DNA of 64,000 nt from Azorinus chamasolen (GCA_963576725.1 OY755247.1:15316526-15380525); one strand, 5' to 3'; shown: positions 29,972 to 40,344, counted from the stretch's first letter. A program made the numbers and translations. Notes: generated by a model not told the origin, from the letters alone.

Positions 29972-30419
29972 TTAACCCTTTACTCCATGAATAATCATGT
30001 AAGAAATAATGACGTCATGAATATTAATTAGATTATATTTCTATATTGGCATATGAACATGGGGATTTTTGGCCATGGCATTAACTGTAGAATCGGATAC
30101 CTCAAATAAAGAAGACCCTGAGTAGACACCTGATCTGGGTCTACTCTGTTTGCATAGGTGTTAACCCATTCCCTCAAATTGACACCTTTTTACGCCTCAA
30201 TAAAAGTCACTTTCTGAAACCATTGTGATAAATAGAGCATTTGCTCCGCATAGGAGCAAATGCTGTATTTATCACAATGGTTTCAAAAGTACACAATTCT
30301 AAAACAATTTCCTTTTCACTAGTTAATGCTCCTTTTCGGTAGATTTATTCATAGAGGTAGGATCTAAAAATAGCTTATGAGGTAATGGGTTAATGGGACT
30401 TTATGAAGTAAAGGGTTAT
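29972..30419 (+). mobile_element. Family C, split by a B insertion
   Basis: TTAACCCTTTACTCCATGAA ... TTTGCATAGGTG, B at TTAA, then TGGGACTTTATGAAGTAAAG GGTTA. Core-1 reduced to CCTGAGTAGACACCTGATC. Confidence 0.82.
30161..30393 (-). mobile_element. TTAA-group MITE, family B, nested in C
   Basis: TTAACCCATTCCCTCAAATT to GAGGTAATGGGTTAA, TTAA on both sides, near-intact core. Confidence 0.9.
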
Positions 30420-30566
30420 ATACATGCTTTGCTATTATGGGGATACAAAAGTAGCTGTTTGAAAATGTGAAGAACTTGATCAGTACATAAATTCGTTTTT
30501 CTGCTGTGAAAATATATTGATGTTTTCTCTGCACCAGAGCTTCAAACATTGGGTTCATTCAACCTC

Positions 30567-30741
30567 TGAACCCTTTCCTCCAGAAATACGCCTTTTTACA
30601 CCCCTATAAAAATCATTTCTTGGAACCATTGTGATAAATAGAGCATTTGCAACATTTTCCTTTTCTCTGGTAAATGCTCCTTTTCGGTAGATTTATTCCA
30701 AGAAGTTTGGTCTAAAAATAGCCTATGGAAGAATGGGTTAA
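30567..30741 (-). mobile_element. Family B, one core arm deleted
   Basis: TGAACCCTTTCCTCCAGAAA to GGAAGAATGGGTTAA; core stops at GAGCATTTGC. Confidence 0.8.
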
Positions 30742-30746
30742 AAAGC

Positions 30747-30830
30747 TATTGGCCAAGCGTCAAGCAGTTTTGATCCTGATAAGACACCGAGTTTCTTAGC
30801 TTCTCATTTGTATCAGATTTATCAAACTCC
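30747..30830. mobile_element. Family H fragment
   Basis: TTTTGATCCTGATAAGACACC and CTTCTCATTTGTATCAG. Confidence 0.4.
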
Positions 30831-30843
30831 TATAGCATGATTT

Positions 30844-31093
30844 TTAACCCTTTCCCTCATATAAACGTGTTTTCACGCATTTGCAAACAGAGTAGACCCA
30901 GATCAGATGGCTCCTAGAGGAGCCGTCTGATCAGGGTCTGCTCTGTTTGCTAATAGACTTTGATAGATCTGTGTCTTTGCTTTCTAAAATGTCTACAAAG
31001 TTCCACCTTCCACATTTCTTTATAACTATTTTGTTAATGAATATTCAGTAGGTATTGAAATTTTGAATAAGCGTAGAACAGGGAAAGGGTTAA
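30844..31093 (-). mobile_element. TTAA-group MITE, family A, intact 250 bp
   Basis: TTAACCCTTTCCCTCATATA to GAACAGGGAAAGGGTTAA; core-1 AGATGGCTCCTAGAGGAGCC. Confidence 0.92.
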
Positions 31094-31096
31094 TAC

Positions 31097-31250
31097 TAGC
31101 ATAGTGACCAGGGGAATATTTTACATTGGCAGGAACTGTAGAATCATCTCTGTATTACCGATAGTTCATAGGTAAAGAAGGCAGACCCCAATCAGACTGA
31201 TCTCACAGGAGTCTGCTCTGTTTGCAAAAGCATGACGTGAAGGATTAAGT
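31097..31250 (+). mobile_element. Family C right part, decayed
   Basis: ATATTTTACATTGGCAGGAA, AACTGTAGAATCATC, weak core-1, end GTGAAGGATTAAG. Confidence 0.6.
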
Positions 31251-31257
31251 CCTAATC

Positions 31258-31475
31258 TTAACCCTCGTATAAACACTTCTGCAAAAAGAGTACACCCTGT
31301 AGGAGCTGTCTCATCAGGGTCTGCTCTGTTTTCTTGTAACATAATATAGATATGCTTCTGCAGTGCTTGTCATGTTAAAAATACTTTTGTTCACAGTGTC
31401 GTTATAAGCATAGAGTTTATTAATATTCATGATGTCATTATTTCTTGCCTGAATATTCATGGAGTAAAGGGTGAA
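31258..31475 (-). mobile_element. TTAA-group MITE, family C
   Basis: TTAACCCTCGTATAAACAC, one core arm, body, ATTCATGGAGTAAAGGGTGA. Confidence 0.8.
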
Positions 31476-31558
31476 ACTGAGTCTAGCCACATGATCTCAG
31501 CTAAAGTCTGTTGCAAAAATGGAGGAAATGGGATCCTACACAAGTTGTTTCAAATTGA

Positions 31559-31785
31559 TTAACCCATTCCCGCATATAGACACCTTTTGACACTTCTGTA
31601 AAAGTCATTTTGTGAAACCATTGTGATAAATAGAGCATTTGCTCCATAGGAGCAAATGCTCTATTTATCACGATGGTTTCAACTACACAATTCTATAATT
31701 TTCCTTTTCAGTAGTAAATGCTCCATTTAGGTAGATTTGTTCAAAGAAGTTGGATCTAAAAAAAGCCTATACGGGAATGGGTTAA
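31559..31785 (-). mobile_element. TTAA-group MITE, family B
   Basis: TTAACCCATTCCCGCATATA to ACGGGAATGGGTTAA, intact core. Confidence 0.92.
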
Positions 31786-32125
31786 TTTTATGTAAAAACC
31801 AATTCGATCATGCAATCATGCATGGGTCAGCTGATCAAAGATCTCCATAGTTTTTGGACAGATCTTTTGTGTTCCTCACTAGCCTACAGCAGAGTCATAT
31901 TTTGCACTTTTGCCCTTCTAAATTTGTTTGTCTAGTTTGTGTAATGAGGTGTCTTAGATTGTTGCCAGTGTCATTTGGGAGAAGAGCACTTAAACATCTG
32001 TAAACAGGGTAGACACAAGATCAGTTGCCGTGTTGAAAATAAGTTTTTGCTTAGTTGTTTGGTTGGTACAAAAAAAACCACTCAGAATCAGCCCGCAAAA
32101 TAGAGGTGTCTGGGTCTTAAAGGCA
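31786..32125. other. Non-coding, no feature seen
   Basis: Apart from a possible core-1 scrap (CTGTAAACAGGGTAGACAC near 31997) nothing recognisable. Confidence 0.45.
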
Positions 32126-32330
32126 GGTTTATCACCTCATTAATATTCATGGACAGAATTAATAAAATGGAACATGGAAAACGGAATGTTTTCACCAGGA
32201 TGGACACCGTAAATCAAATCTATAAAATTGCAAAGCAAACCGAGCAGACTCTGATTAGAAGACTCCTGTAGGAGTCATCTGATCTGAGTCTACCATGTTT
32301 GTAAGGCATTTGTATGAAGGAAAGGGTTAA
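32126..32330 (+). mobile_element. Family A2, left end lost
   Basis: CACCTCATTAATATTCATGG, ACAGAATTAATAAAATGG, core-1 AAGACTCCTGTAGGAGTC, right end GAAGGAAAGGGTTAA. Confidence 0.75.
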
Positions 32331-32434
32331 TTCCAGACAAATGTAAGCAGAAAGCTCCTGCAGGAAGCAGCCACCTGCTTGTAAAGACACATATGTTAAT
32401 TCATTAATAGATCGTTTTAGAGAGGTTCACTGTA
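32331..32434 (+). mobile_element. TA-group D remnant, right half
   Basis: GCAGAAAGCTCCTGCAGGAA, GCAGCCACCTGCTTG, end TTTAGAGAGGTTCACTGTA. Confidence 0.65.
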
Positions 32435-32505
32435 CTCTATTAGAATCACCCCATAGAGCTGATTCTAATTAGTACTATCAATATAGGGTATGGTTGAGAA
32501 CAAAA
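32435..32505. mobile_element. Family E fragment
   Basis: TTAGAATCACCCC, GATTCTAATTAGTAC, ATATAGGGTATGGTTGAG; no ends. Confidence 0.35.
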
Positions 32506-32510
32506 AGATG

Positions 32511-32718
32511 TACAGTTAAACCTCTCTATAATGGCCACTAAATTACGTCAATTATTTTGTGTTAAAGGCAGGTGGCTGCTTAAAGCAAGGTGAAAGAAAA
32601 ACAGAACGCTCCTATAGGAGCATTCTGTTTCACTTTCATCTTGCTTTAAGCAGCCACCTGCCCTAAAAACCATTTAATTAACACAATTTAATGGACGTTA
32701 TAGAGAGGTTTTACTGTA
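32511..32718 (+). mobile_element. TA-group MITE, type D1, intact 208 bp
   Basis: TACAGTTAAACCTCTCTATA to TTATAGAGAGGTTTTACTGTA; core GGTGGCTGCTTAAAGC and GAACGCTCCTATAGGAGC. Confidence 0.93.
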
Positions 32719-32808
32719 TAGATCAGTACACCTATTATCCGCAGTTCTGTTGGCTAATGCTATAAAATAGACCTCTGATTATATAGGTGAAGATATAAAA
32801 CGTTTAAC

Positions 32809-33143
32809 TACAGTTGAACTTTGATATCTCAAACTTCAACCTACCGAACAAATAACTTCGAGATACCGGGGTAATAGAAGCTCAAGTTATCTGTGTTCCA
32901 ATCTGAACAATTTCTCAACTTTACAGCTTAATGCAGGTCTAAAGTAATGCTGAAATCTCTTGTAAGAGCTTTCAGCATTACTTTTGACCTGTATTAAGCT
33001 GTCACATGTGTTTCTAGATATGCTTAGGTGTACATATTAAAGCAATTCTGCATTATATATTTTGGAAGGACCAAACTTCTTTTAGTTTGAGTTATCCCAA
33101 AGATCAAGCTATCTGAGTTGAGAGATATCGAAGCTCCATTGTA
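32809..33143 (+). mobile_element. TA-group element, type D5
   Basis: TACAGTTGAACTTTGATATC to GATATCGAAGCTCCATTGTA, 335 bp, longer than other D types because extra sequence lies between termini and core. Core AGCTTAATGCAGGTCTAAAG with GAAATCTCTTGTAAGAGC. Confidence 0.82.
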
Positions 33144-33533
33144 TTTATTTGCATCTTACTATAGAAGCTTCATTGTACGGTATGCTACTACTGCACACAA
33201 TGCTGACCTTGTTCAGACATTGTGTGTATTCATACACACCAACTGATCTGAGGACACGCTGTTTGAAAGTGACTGATCTGGGTGTACACTATTGGAAAGT
33301 CCCTAAAGTGCCCTTTTCCCTCATGATACACAGGCCATATGTAGTTATTTGGCAGTTTAACTAGCCATCTTTATGGCAATATTTGATATTGTCTTCTTTT
33401 GTGGTCCGAACAGTCAAGCTGTGAGGAATGTGTTAATCTTAAATGATTTGCATTACTTATATAGAGTTTCAGATAATAGGCATATGTTGGAAATCTCTGC
33501 CAAGCCCTTCCTTGCATGTACTTCTTAGGAGTA
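33144..33533. other. Fragments only
   Basis: A second D5-type right end (TATAGAAGCTTCATTGTA, 33160-33178) and weak core-1-like pieces (GACTGATCTGGGTGTACAC). No gene. Confidence 0.45.
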
Positions 33534-33730
33534 CAGAGCTTCAGATAAGGGTGCATACCAAACTACTAACATTGTCATTTCTCAACCAAATACTATACTG
33601 TGACCACTCTTTAGAATCGTCTCGAAGAGACGATTTTAAAGAGTGGTCACAGTATAGGATTTGGTGGAGAAATAAAGGAGTTACGAACTCTTGAAAATGC
33701 TGAAACTTGCGCACCTTATCATGACCTCTG
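33534..33730 (+). mobile_element. hAT-like palindromic MITE, family E
   Basis: CAGAGCTTCAGATAAGGGTG to CACCTTATCATGACCTCTG; palindrome from ACTATACTGTGACCAC and TTTAGAATCGTCTCGAAGAG. Confidence 0.85.
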
Positions 33731-33829
33731 CAGTAATTCTGATAAGTACAAACAAGATAGAATTTGGCTGAGAAATTAGAGATTTAGATAGGATGTATGC
33801 CTCTTGTCTACAGGTCCCGAGGTTATAAA

Positions 33830-33950
33830 ACTTTTTGCTTGAATCTGAGATCATTCTCAAGCATCTGATTGGTCAGGTTCTGAGCTTGCTCAAGCATCTG
33901 ACCAATAAGTTACTTGAGAATGATCTCATACTCAGAAGTTTTATAACCTT
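33830..33950. repeat. Full-length palindrome, family J
   Basis: Arms GGTTATAAAACTTTTTGCTT ... CTGAGATCATTCTCAAGC and GAGAATGATCTCATACTC ... AGAAGTTTTATAACC. Same family as 41314-41488 and the single arm at 6933. Confidence 0.85.
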
Positions 33951-34235
33951 TGACCCAGCTCTGGCTTATATACATGTTTGTTTCTTGAAAATTGTACAGT
34001 AACGAAATTTATGTAAATTATGGACGAAAATATTGTGTGTCATCTGAAAATCTAGTGAACTTCTGTTGTACGATAAGAGAGTTAGATTGTAAAGTTACAC
34101 GATAAAAAAATATACAGCTGAAGGCATGAAATAAAGGTAATGAGTTTTTTTCAGAACATTAAGTTATGCATGATAGTGTAGATTAATAATAGAAATCTTG
34201 TTATGATAAACAGTGATACAGGGGGCTTCAGGGTA

Positions 34236-34350
34236 TTAACCCTTTCCTTCATACAAACACGCCTTTTCACGCATCTGCAAACAGAGTAGACCCAGATCAG
34301 ATGGCTCCTATATCTGATCTTACATGAATATTCAACAGGGAAAGGGATAT
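34236..34350 (-). mobile_element. Family C/A with large internal deletion
   Basis: TTAACCCTTTCCTTCATACA, core-1 left arm, then directly TACATGAATATTCAACAGGG AAAGGG. Confidence 0.75.
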
Positions 34351-34351
34351 A

Positions 34352-34440
34352 GACAAATGGCCGAAAACTCTAATTAGATGTCCCATCTATGATGCTGTGG
34401 CTGGTCTGAATCTACACTGCTTGCAAAGACTCAAGATTCC
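34352..34440. mobile_element. Family H-like fragment
   Basis: TTAGATGTCCCATC and GGTCTGAATCTACACTGC; no ends. Confidence 0.3.
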
Positions 34441-34527
34441 CGACAGACACCAATCCTCATTGCTTGGTTAAAGCATGATACAGTAGATTAAACCTGTTTG
34501 TATACTGAATAAGGATGGGTGTCTTTA

Positions 34528-34756
34528 AATTATTTACTCCATAAATATGTCTTTTTATGCCTGTGCAAACAGAGTAGACCCAGATCAGACGGCTCCTTTA
34601 GGAGCCGTCTGATCAGGGTCTGCTCTGTTTGCTTACGACATAATATAGATCATATTGTACACCTTCTGTCATGGTTAAATATTCATGTGTTCATGTGTTA
34701 TTTTAAAAATACAGTATGCTATGATGTCATTACTCCTAACATAGAGCAAAGGGTTT
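34528..34756 (-). mobile_element. Family C
   Basis: ATTTACTCCATAAATATG to CATAGAGCAAAGGGTTTA; core-1 GACGGCTCCTTTAGGAGCC. Confidence 0.82.
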
Positions 34757-34840
34757 ATGCAGTCTGGGAAATGAAAGTTATGCAAAAAGCTCCAATGAGA
34801 GTTTGCTGCATAGCTTCCATCCTGCAATCAGCTACTATTT
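34757..34840. mobile_element. TA-group D core remnant
   Basis: AAAGTTATGCAAAAAGCTCC and TTTGCTGCATAGCTTCC with ATCAGCTAC; no TIR. Confidence 0.5.
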
Positions 34841-34846
34841 TTTGTC

Positions 34847-35096
34847 TTAACCCTTTCCTTCATGAATATTCATGTTAGAAATAATGATGATATGAATATT
34901 AATTAGATTAATTTGTTATAATAACACATGGACACGTGCAGTTTTGGCCATGGCAGAAACTGTAGGATCTCATCTATATGATATCATAAGCAAACAGAGC
35001 AGACCCTGATCAGACGGCTCCTATAGGAGCCGTCTGATCTGGGTCTACTCTGTTTGCAAAGGCGTAGAAAGGTGTATTCATGGAGTAAAGGGTTAA
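34847..35096 (+). mobile_element. TTAA-group MITE, family C, intact 250 bp
   Basis: TTAACCCTTTCCTTCATGAA to GGAGTAAAGGGTTAA, perfect core-1 (GACGGCTCCTATAGGAGCC). The best complete C copy in the window. Confidence 0.93.
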
Positions 35097-35317
35097 TAAC
35101 TCGGAATTAGATTTCTTTTGAGTGGCTGTTTTAGACTTTTTTAATGTATGCAACAAGCTAATGTTTTGCTTGAAGATGACCGCTTTGTGTATATTTTCTC
35201 TCTGCTCCATAGGATTGTCATTCCAATGCAAGCCTCATTGATATAGAGTGTGATTGTTCCACGTAGATAAACTGTTTGTATGTGTATGTGAAGAGTGTGA
35301 ACCTGTTTCAATAATTG

Positions 35318-35767
35318 TTAACCCTTTACTCCATAAATACGCCAGTGCAAAAAGAGTAGAACCAGATCAGATGGCTCCTGTAGGAGCCGTCTAATCAGGG
35401 TCTGCTCTGTTTGCTTATGAAATAACATAACGTGATTCTACCGAATCTGTGGTGATAAAAATCTCTTGTTCATAGTGCCATTATAAAAGAACTCGGTTAA
35501 TTAATATTCATGATGTCATTACAGTTGAACCTGTCCTAAGTGTTCATTCATTTATTGAACATAGGAGTTGTAATAAGCAGGTGGTTGCTTAATGCAGTGC
35601 AAAAGTAATGCAGAAAGCTCCTTTAAGAAGCTTTCTGTATAACTATTACTTTTGACCTGCGTTAAGCTACCACCTGCCATACAGACCCATAATTAGACGT
35701 GTTTTTGGTATCCCCTCCACTGTATTTATTGCAAACAATGAAACATATTCATGGGGCAAAGGGTTTA
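35318..35767 (-). mobile_element. Family C, split by a D6 insertion
   Basis: TTAACCCTTTACTCCATAAA, core-1 AGATGGCTCCTGTAGGAGCC, ATGATGTCAT then D6, then TTTATTGC and ATATTCATGGGGCAAAGG. Confidence 0.82.
35520..35724 (+). mobile_element. TA-group MITE, type D6, nested in C
   Basis: TACAGTTGAACCTGTCCTAA to TGGTATCCCCTCCACTGTA, TA on both sides; core AGGTGGTTGCTTAATGCAG, GAAAGCTCCTTTAAGAAGC. Confidence 0.85.
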
Positions 35768-36072
35768 ACATTTTGTAACTCAATTTGACAGTCATTGTCA
35801 TATATGTGATATCCAGCCTGAAGTTATGAAAAATGGATATTGATAGTTGCTTTATTTTATATTTTTCCTTATGGCATCAGTTGGGCAACCTGTCTTTATC
35901 AAGCTGGTGTTTATTTCAATGTTGTATTTCTAGTCATTATATTATCTGATTATTTTTTGTGTTTATATTGTTTTTATGTTCCCGCCATTAATAGAATGTG
36001 GCACATGTATTATTTCTCCTGTCTGTCAGTCTATACATCTGTTAGGCCAGGCCAAAATTGGTTTCTGTTCAA
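35768..36072. other. Non-coding, no feature seen
   Basis: A 92-codon hydrophobic frame (35840-36118) runs into the next A element and shows no conserved motif, so it is not called as a gene. Confidence 0.5.
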
Positions 36073-36074
36073 TA

Positions 36075-36285
36075 TCTTTCCCTATTCTATGTTTATTACA
36101 AATTTCAATACCTACTGACTTTAAATGGATAAGACATTTATAATGGAATGTGGAACATTATAGCCATTTTAGAAAGTATAGAATCAGATCTATCAAATTC
36201 CGTATGCAAACAGAGCAGACCCAGATCTGGGTCTACTCTATTTGCAGATGCGTGAAAACACGTTTATATAAGGTAAAGCTTTACT
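36075..36285 (+). mobile_element. Family A, eroded
   Basis: ATCTTTCCCTATTCTATG, A body, core lost its inner arms (GCAGACCCAGATCTGGGTCT), right end ATATAAGGTAAAGC. Confidence 0.8.
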
Positions 36286-36457
36286 TGATAGATACACCTT
36301 TTAATGTCTTTACATTTGAGAGTTGACCATATCAGATGCAAATGGTTATTATCCAACTGGACAACTGTGTAGACCCAAATCAAATATTTTGTTTGAGCGT
36401 TCACTGTTTGCATAATCCTTAAGAAACTTATTTCTCGTTGCACAGGTGAAATATAGA

Positions 36458-36697
36458 TTAACCCTTTACTCCATAAGTACGCCTTTCTATGCCTTTGCAG
36501 ACAGAGTAGACCCAGACCAGACAGATCCTATAGAACTGTCTGATCAGGGTCTGCTCTGTTTGCTTATGGAACAATATACATCTGATTCTACAGTCTCTGC
36601 TTTGGTAAAAAAAATCATGTGTTGATACACCATTTTAAAAATTAACCTAATTAATATTCATGAGATCATTATTTCTTACATAAATATTCATGGAGGA
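36458..36697 (-). mobile_element. TTAA-group MITE, family C
   Basis: TTAACCCTTTACTCCATAAG to ATTCATGGAGGAATTTG, core-1 AGACAGATCCTATAGAACTG. Confidence 0.85.
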
Positions 36698-36762
36698 ATT
36701 TGAGCAGTGTAGACCTAGATCAGAGGGAATCCTTTGATCAGAGTCTGTATTGATTGTCATTC
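36698..36762. mobile_element. Core-1 remnant
   Basis: GAGCAGTGTAGACCTAGATC and GATCAGAGTCTGTATTG. Confidence 0.45.
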
Positions 36763-36787
36763 ATATCCTCCAGTGCCTTGAATTATA

Positions 36788-37015
36788 TAGCTCATTCCCT
36801 CATAGGCTCTGTATAGATCCAACTTCTTTAAATAAATGTACTGAAAAGGAGCGTTAACTAGAGAAAAGGAATTTTTTTAGAATTTTGTAATTTGAAACAA
36901 TTGTGATAAATAGAGCATTTGCTCTTGCAGAAGCAATTGCTCTATTAATCACAATGGTTCTATAGGTGACTTATGCAGGGGTGTCAAAAGGTGTCAATAT
37001 GAGGGAATGGGTTAA
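36788..37015 (+). mobile_element. TTAA-group MITE, family B
   Basis: TAGCTCATTCCCTCATAGG to ATGAGGGAATGGGTTAA; core GCATTTGCTCTTGCAGAAGC. Confidence 0.88.
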
Positions 37016-37251
37016 CCCTGGTTCCCTGTTCAATGTTTATTCCTAATGTCAATACCTACTGAATATTCATGGACAAAATAGTTGTAATGAAATATGGAAG
37101 GTGGAACATTGTTGCCATGTTAGAAAGTAAAGAAACAGAACTATCAAATTCTATTAGCAAACAGAGCAGACCCTGATTAGACAGCTGTCTGATCTGGTTC
37201 TACTCTGTTTGCAAATGTGTTAAAATGTATTTATATGAAGGAAAGGGTAAA
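37012..37251 (+). mobile_element. TTAA-group MITE, family A
   Basis: Shares TTAA with B. TTAACCCTGGTTCCCTG to GAAGGAAAGGGTAAA; core inner arms deleted (AGACAGCTGTCTGATC). Confidence 0.85.
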
Positions 37252-37341
37252 TACTAGTAGACAGTGTAAACCATTCCAGTTTTAAGTTCAGCATTCAAAG
37301 GCTTGTCTTTTTTTAATCTCATACATTCCGCCAACACATAT

Positions 37342-37560
37342 TTAACCCATTACCTCATAGGCTATTTTTAGATGCAACCTCTTTCAATAAATCTACCAAA
37401 AAGGAGCATTAACTAGAGAAAAGGAAAATTTTAGAAATTTGTAGTTTGAAACCTTTGTGATAAATAGAGCATTTGCTCCTATAGGAGCAAATGCTCTATT
37501 TATCACAATGGTTTCACAAAGTGGCTTTTACAGAGTCGTCAATATGAGGGAATGGGTTAA
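37342..37560 (+). mobile_element. TTAA-group MITE, family B
   Basis: TTAACCCATTACCTCATAGG to GAGGGAATGGGTTAA, perfect core. Its right part and following C-type sequence are duplicated in tandem. Confidence 0.9.
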
Positions 37561-37774
37561 TCCTTTACTCCATCGATATCCATGTAAGAAATTAACTAGA
37601 AAAAAGGAAAGGTTTAGAAATTTGTAGTTTGAAACCTTTGTGATAAATAGAGCATTTGCTCCTATAGGAGCAAATGCTCTATTTATCACAGTGGTTTCAC
37701 AAAGTGGCTTTTACAGAGTCGTCAATATGAGGGAATGGGTTTATCCTTGACTCCATCGATATCCATATAAGAAA
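37409..37774 (+). repeat. Tandem duplication of about 183 bp spanning a B-C junction
   Basis: TTAACTAGA(G/A)AAAAGGAAA through the B core and right end to CCATCGATATCCAT.TAAGAA occurs at 37409-37591 and again at 37592-37774, with only a few differences. Confidence 0.88.
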
Positions 37775-37972
37775 TAATAACATAATGAATATTGATAAGA
37801 TTTATTGTTGTAATGGCACGTGGACACGGGGATATTTGCCCATGACAGAAACTTCAGAAACCAATCTATATTATGTCTTAAACAAACAGCAGACCCTGAT
37901 AGGAGCCATCTGATCTGGGTCTACTCTGTTTGCCAAGGTGTAGAAAAGCGTATTTATGGAGTAAAGGGTTAA
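37740..37972 (+). mobile_element. Family C
   Basis: TTTATCCTTGACTCCATCG, C body, shortened core (GACCCTGATAGGAGCCATC), GGAGTAAAGGGTTAA. Confidence 0.85.
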
Positions 37973-38358
37973 GACCCATTTTGTGGAAGCCGTAATGGGG
38001 ATACATGTATACCCAAGGCCATACATGTATACCCAAGACCTACCACATTTTATCTTTCTTTTAAAATGGTCCACAGACTGATGCCAAAGTCCTTTATTTG
38101 CTAAATATTTGTTTTCTGAACCTGTTTGAAATGCATTTTTTTTTGCATTGGCATTTTTGTCACTTTATAAAAATGCTCTCTATTATTTTGTACAGACTAA
38201 AAATTTATACATGCAAGGTGTTTTATTTAAAGGGAAATAACTTTCATGGATTCATTTGACTTTCAAAATAAGTTACTCCCCTTTACACACATTGCGCAAT
38301 AGAAATTCTCATTGTTAAAACAGATAATCATAGTGCAGATTCAGAAGTTTACTTTTAA
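37973..38358. other. Non-coding, no feature seen
   Basis: Only a short direct repeat (ATACATGTATACCCAAG twice near 38000) stands out. Confidence 0.5.
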
Positions 38359-38603
38359 TTAACCCTTTGCCTGTTCTATGTTTATTTCAAAGTTCAATAC
38401 CTACTGAATATTCATGGACAGAATAGTTATAATGAAATGGGGAGGGTGGAATATTATAGCCATTTCTTTAAAGTAAAGAAACAGATCTTCCAAATTCCAC
38501 TAGCAAACAGAGCAGACCCTGATCAGACGGCTCCTATAGGAGCCGTCTGATCTGGGTCTACTCTGTTTGCAAATGCGTGAAATCGTGTTGGGGAAAAGAG
38601 TTA
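38359..38603 (+). mobile_element. TTAA-group MITE, family A
   Basis: TTAACCCTTTGCCTGTTC to TTGGGGAAAAGAGTTAT, perfect core-1. Confidence 0.88.
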
Positions 38604-39028
38604 TACTCTATCCATTTGTCATATAAATCGTGTCAGTACCAATAGTTATACACATATAACAGACCATTTTCCAACAAAATATATATAGCATCAATAACTG
38701 AGACTGAATACTGCTAAATTCTTAGAAAACTGCTGTCTTTTAAGAGATGGAAATTTTCACCAATGTTTAAGGAAATTTATGGCATGAACTCCCCAAACTC
38801 TGACTGACTTTGAATCATTTCGGAACAACACTGTGAATATAAATTAGGTGTTGACAACAATGGCTGACAAGGTTCAGTCAAAACTGATATGACCTTTAAA
38901 ATTTGGGTCAAATGAGACTCGGGGGACTGATATGAAACTCTTATTTTAACAGAAATGTTTGTTTTTTTTATTTTAGAAATGAATGGAACTAGTGTTTTTA
39001 GCCGACCATATTACTGTTTTTGTTTTAT
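38604..39028. other. Non-coding, no feature seen
   Basis: AT-rich, no motif recognised. Confidence 0.5.
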
Positions 39029-39424
39029 TACTGATATTTAGGCAACTCAAAATTCAGTACCATAAGATATTGTCACATATTAATTACTCATTTGTTCATT
39101 TTTTAAAAGGAGATTATATTTTACGTTCGCATAGATATATACATGTATATTGACGCTTTCCTTCATACAGAGTAGACCCTTTAGGGGCCCGTCTGATCAG
39201 GGTCTGCTCCGTTTGCTTATGATATAGATATGATTCTGCTATTTCTGCCATGGCCAAAACTTCCTGTGTCCATGTGTTATAACAATTAATCTAATTACTG
39301 ATACTGAGGCAGCTCATAATTCAGTTCAATATTGTCAGATACACTGGAATAAAATTACTCATTTTTGTAAAAGGATATACACATGTACATGTAATTTACA
39401 TTTACATTCGCATAGATATATTTT
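39029..39424 (+). repeat. Direct repeats of about 120 bp flanking a truncated C element
   Basis: Copy one 39029-39152 and copy two 39297-39424 share ACTGATA(T/C)T.AGGCA, AATTCAGT, ATTACTCATTT, AAAAGGA and TTCGCATAGATATAT. Between them is a C element lacking its left end (39153-39296). Confidence 0.7.
39153..39296 (-). mobile_element. Family C, both ends damaged
   Basis: TTTCCTTCATACAGAGTAGACC, core-1 right arm (CCCGTCTGATCAGGGTCTG), CCATGGCCAAAACTTCC, ATTAATCTAATTA. Confidence 0.7.
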
Positions 39425-39595
39425 AACTCTTTCCTTCATATGAATGTTTTTTCATACCTTTGCAAACAGAATAGACCATGATCAGACGGCTGTAGATTAA
39501 CCCTTATCTTGCTAAGCACAACCAAGGCAAACTGTCATTTGCAAAAAGCTGGGTCTACTCTGTTTGCAAAGGCGTATTTATGAAGTGAAGAGTTA
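39423..39595. mobile_element. C-type element with foreign centre
   Basis: TTAACTCTTTCCTTCATATG, GATCAGACGGCTG, then GATTAACCCTTATCTTGC, then GGGTCTACTCTGTTTGC and ATGAAGTGAAGAGTTAA. Confidence 0.65.
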
Positions 39596-39683
39596 AATTT
39601 TTTACAGCTGTATATTAGTTGAAACACAATTTTATGTGACATGATATCAGTGTAGACCAAGGATACGAGAATTAATTTTTGAC

Positions 39684-39790
39684 TTAACCCTTTATTTCAT
39701 AGATACGTATACTCATTTAATGCCTTTGCAAACACAGTAGGAGCTGTATGACCAGGGTCTGCTTTATTTTACTTTACATATAATTACATG
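39684..39790 (-). mobile_element. Family C left fragment
   Basis: TTAACCCTTTATTTCATAG, GCCTTTGCAAACACAGTAGG, CCAGGGTCTGC. Confidence 0.6.
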
Positions 39791-39814
39791 TACTCAGTAT
39801 GCTTTTATTTACAT

Positions 39815-40340
39815 ATTTTTAGCTTGTCTGTTTTTCAAAGAAAAAACTATAAGCTATTGTCGTAATTCCGGCATCCACATTGTCGTTGTTTGCCATCCAG
39901 AAACTTTAACGTTGGCTATTACTTCTTTACTATTCATTCAAATCTTGGGAAACTTCACACACTTTTTCACCACCACAAAGGCTATAGTCTTACCAATGGC
40001 CATAATTCTGTAAGGCGTTTTGTTTTGTTTTACAAAATTATGCCCCTTTATGGACTTAGGAAATAAAAATTTAAGAAGGACAATAAAAATTTAAGAAGGG
40101 CTCTCATATTTCATATTTGAATCCCTTGTGGCAATGCCTTTCCATCAATGTTCAAGCAAATCTTATAAAACTTTATGTACTTGTTCACTATCAATAGACC
40201 TATAATCTGACCAAGGGCCATAACTCTGTAGGACTTCTTTTTTTTTTTAAATTTGCCCAATTATGGACTCAGTTGAGTGTTGGCACCTGAATGCTCTTGT
40301 TTTTGATGGTCGTTTTAAACAGGTTTTACTGTACTTTACA
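39815..40340 (+). mobile_element. TTTTTAGCTTG-type element, possible Helentron-like relative
   Basis: 5' palindrome AGCTTGTCTG...ACTATAAGCT resembles in design those at 3121 and 22187. Body has CATAACTCTGTAGG-like repeats. No 3' hairpin identified. A D2-type right end (AACAGGTTTTACTGTA) lies at its end. Confidence 0.45.
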
Positions 40341-40344
40341 TTAT

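Noticed and set aside
35840..36118. 92-codon hydrophobic frame
   Set aside because: Runs into a family A element; hydrophobicity is explained by T-rich sequence.
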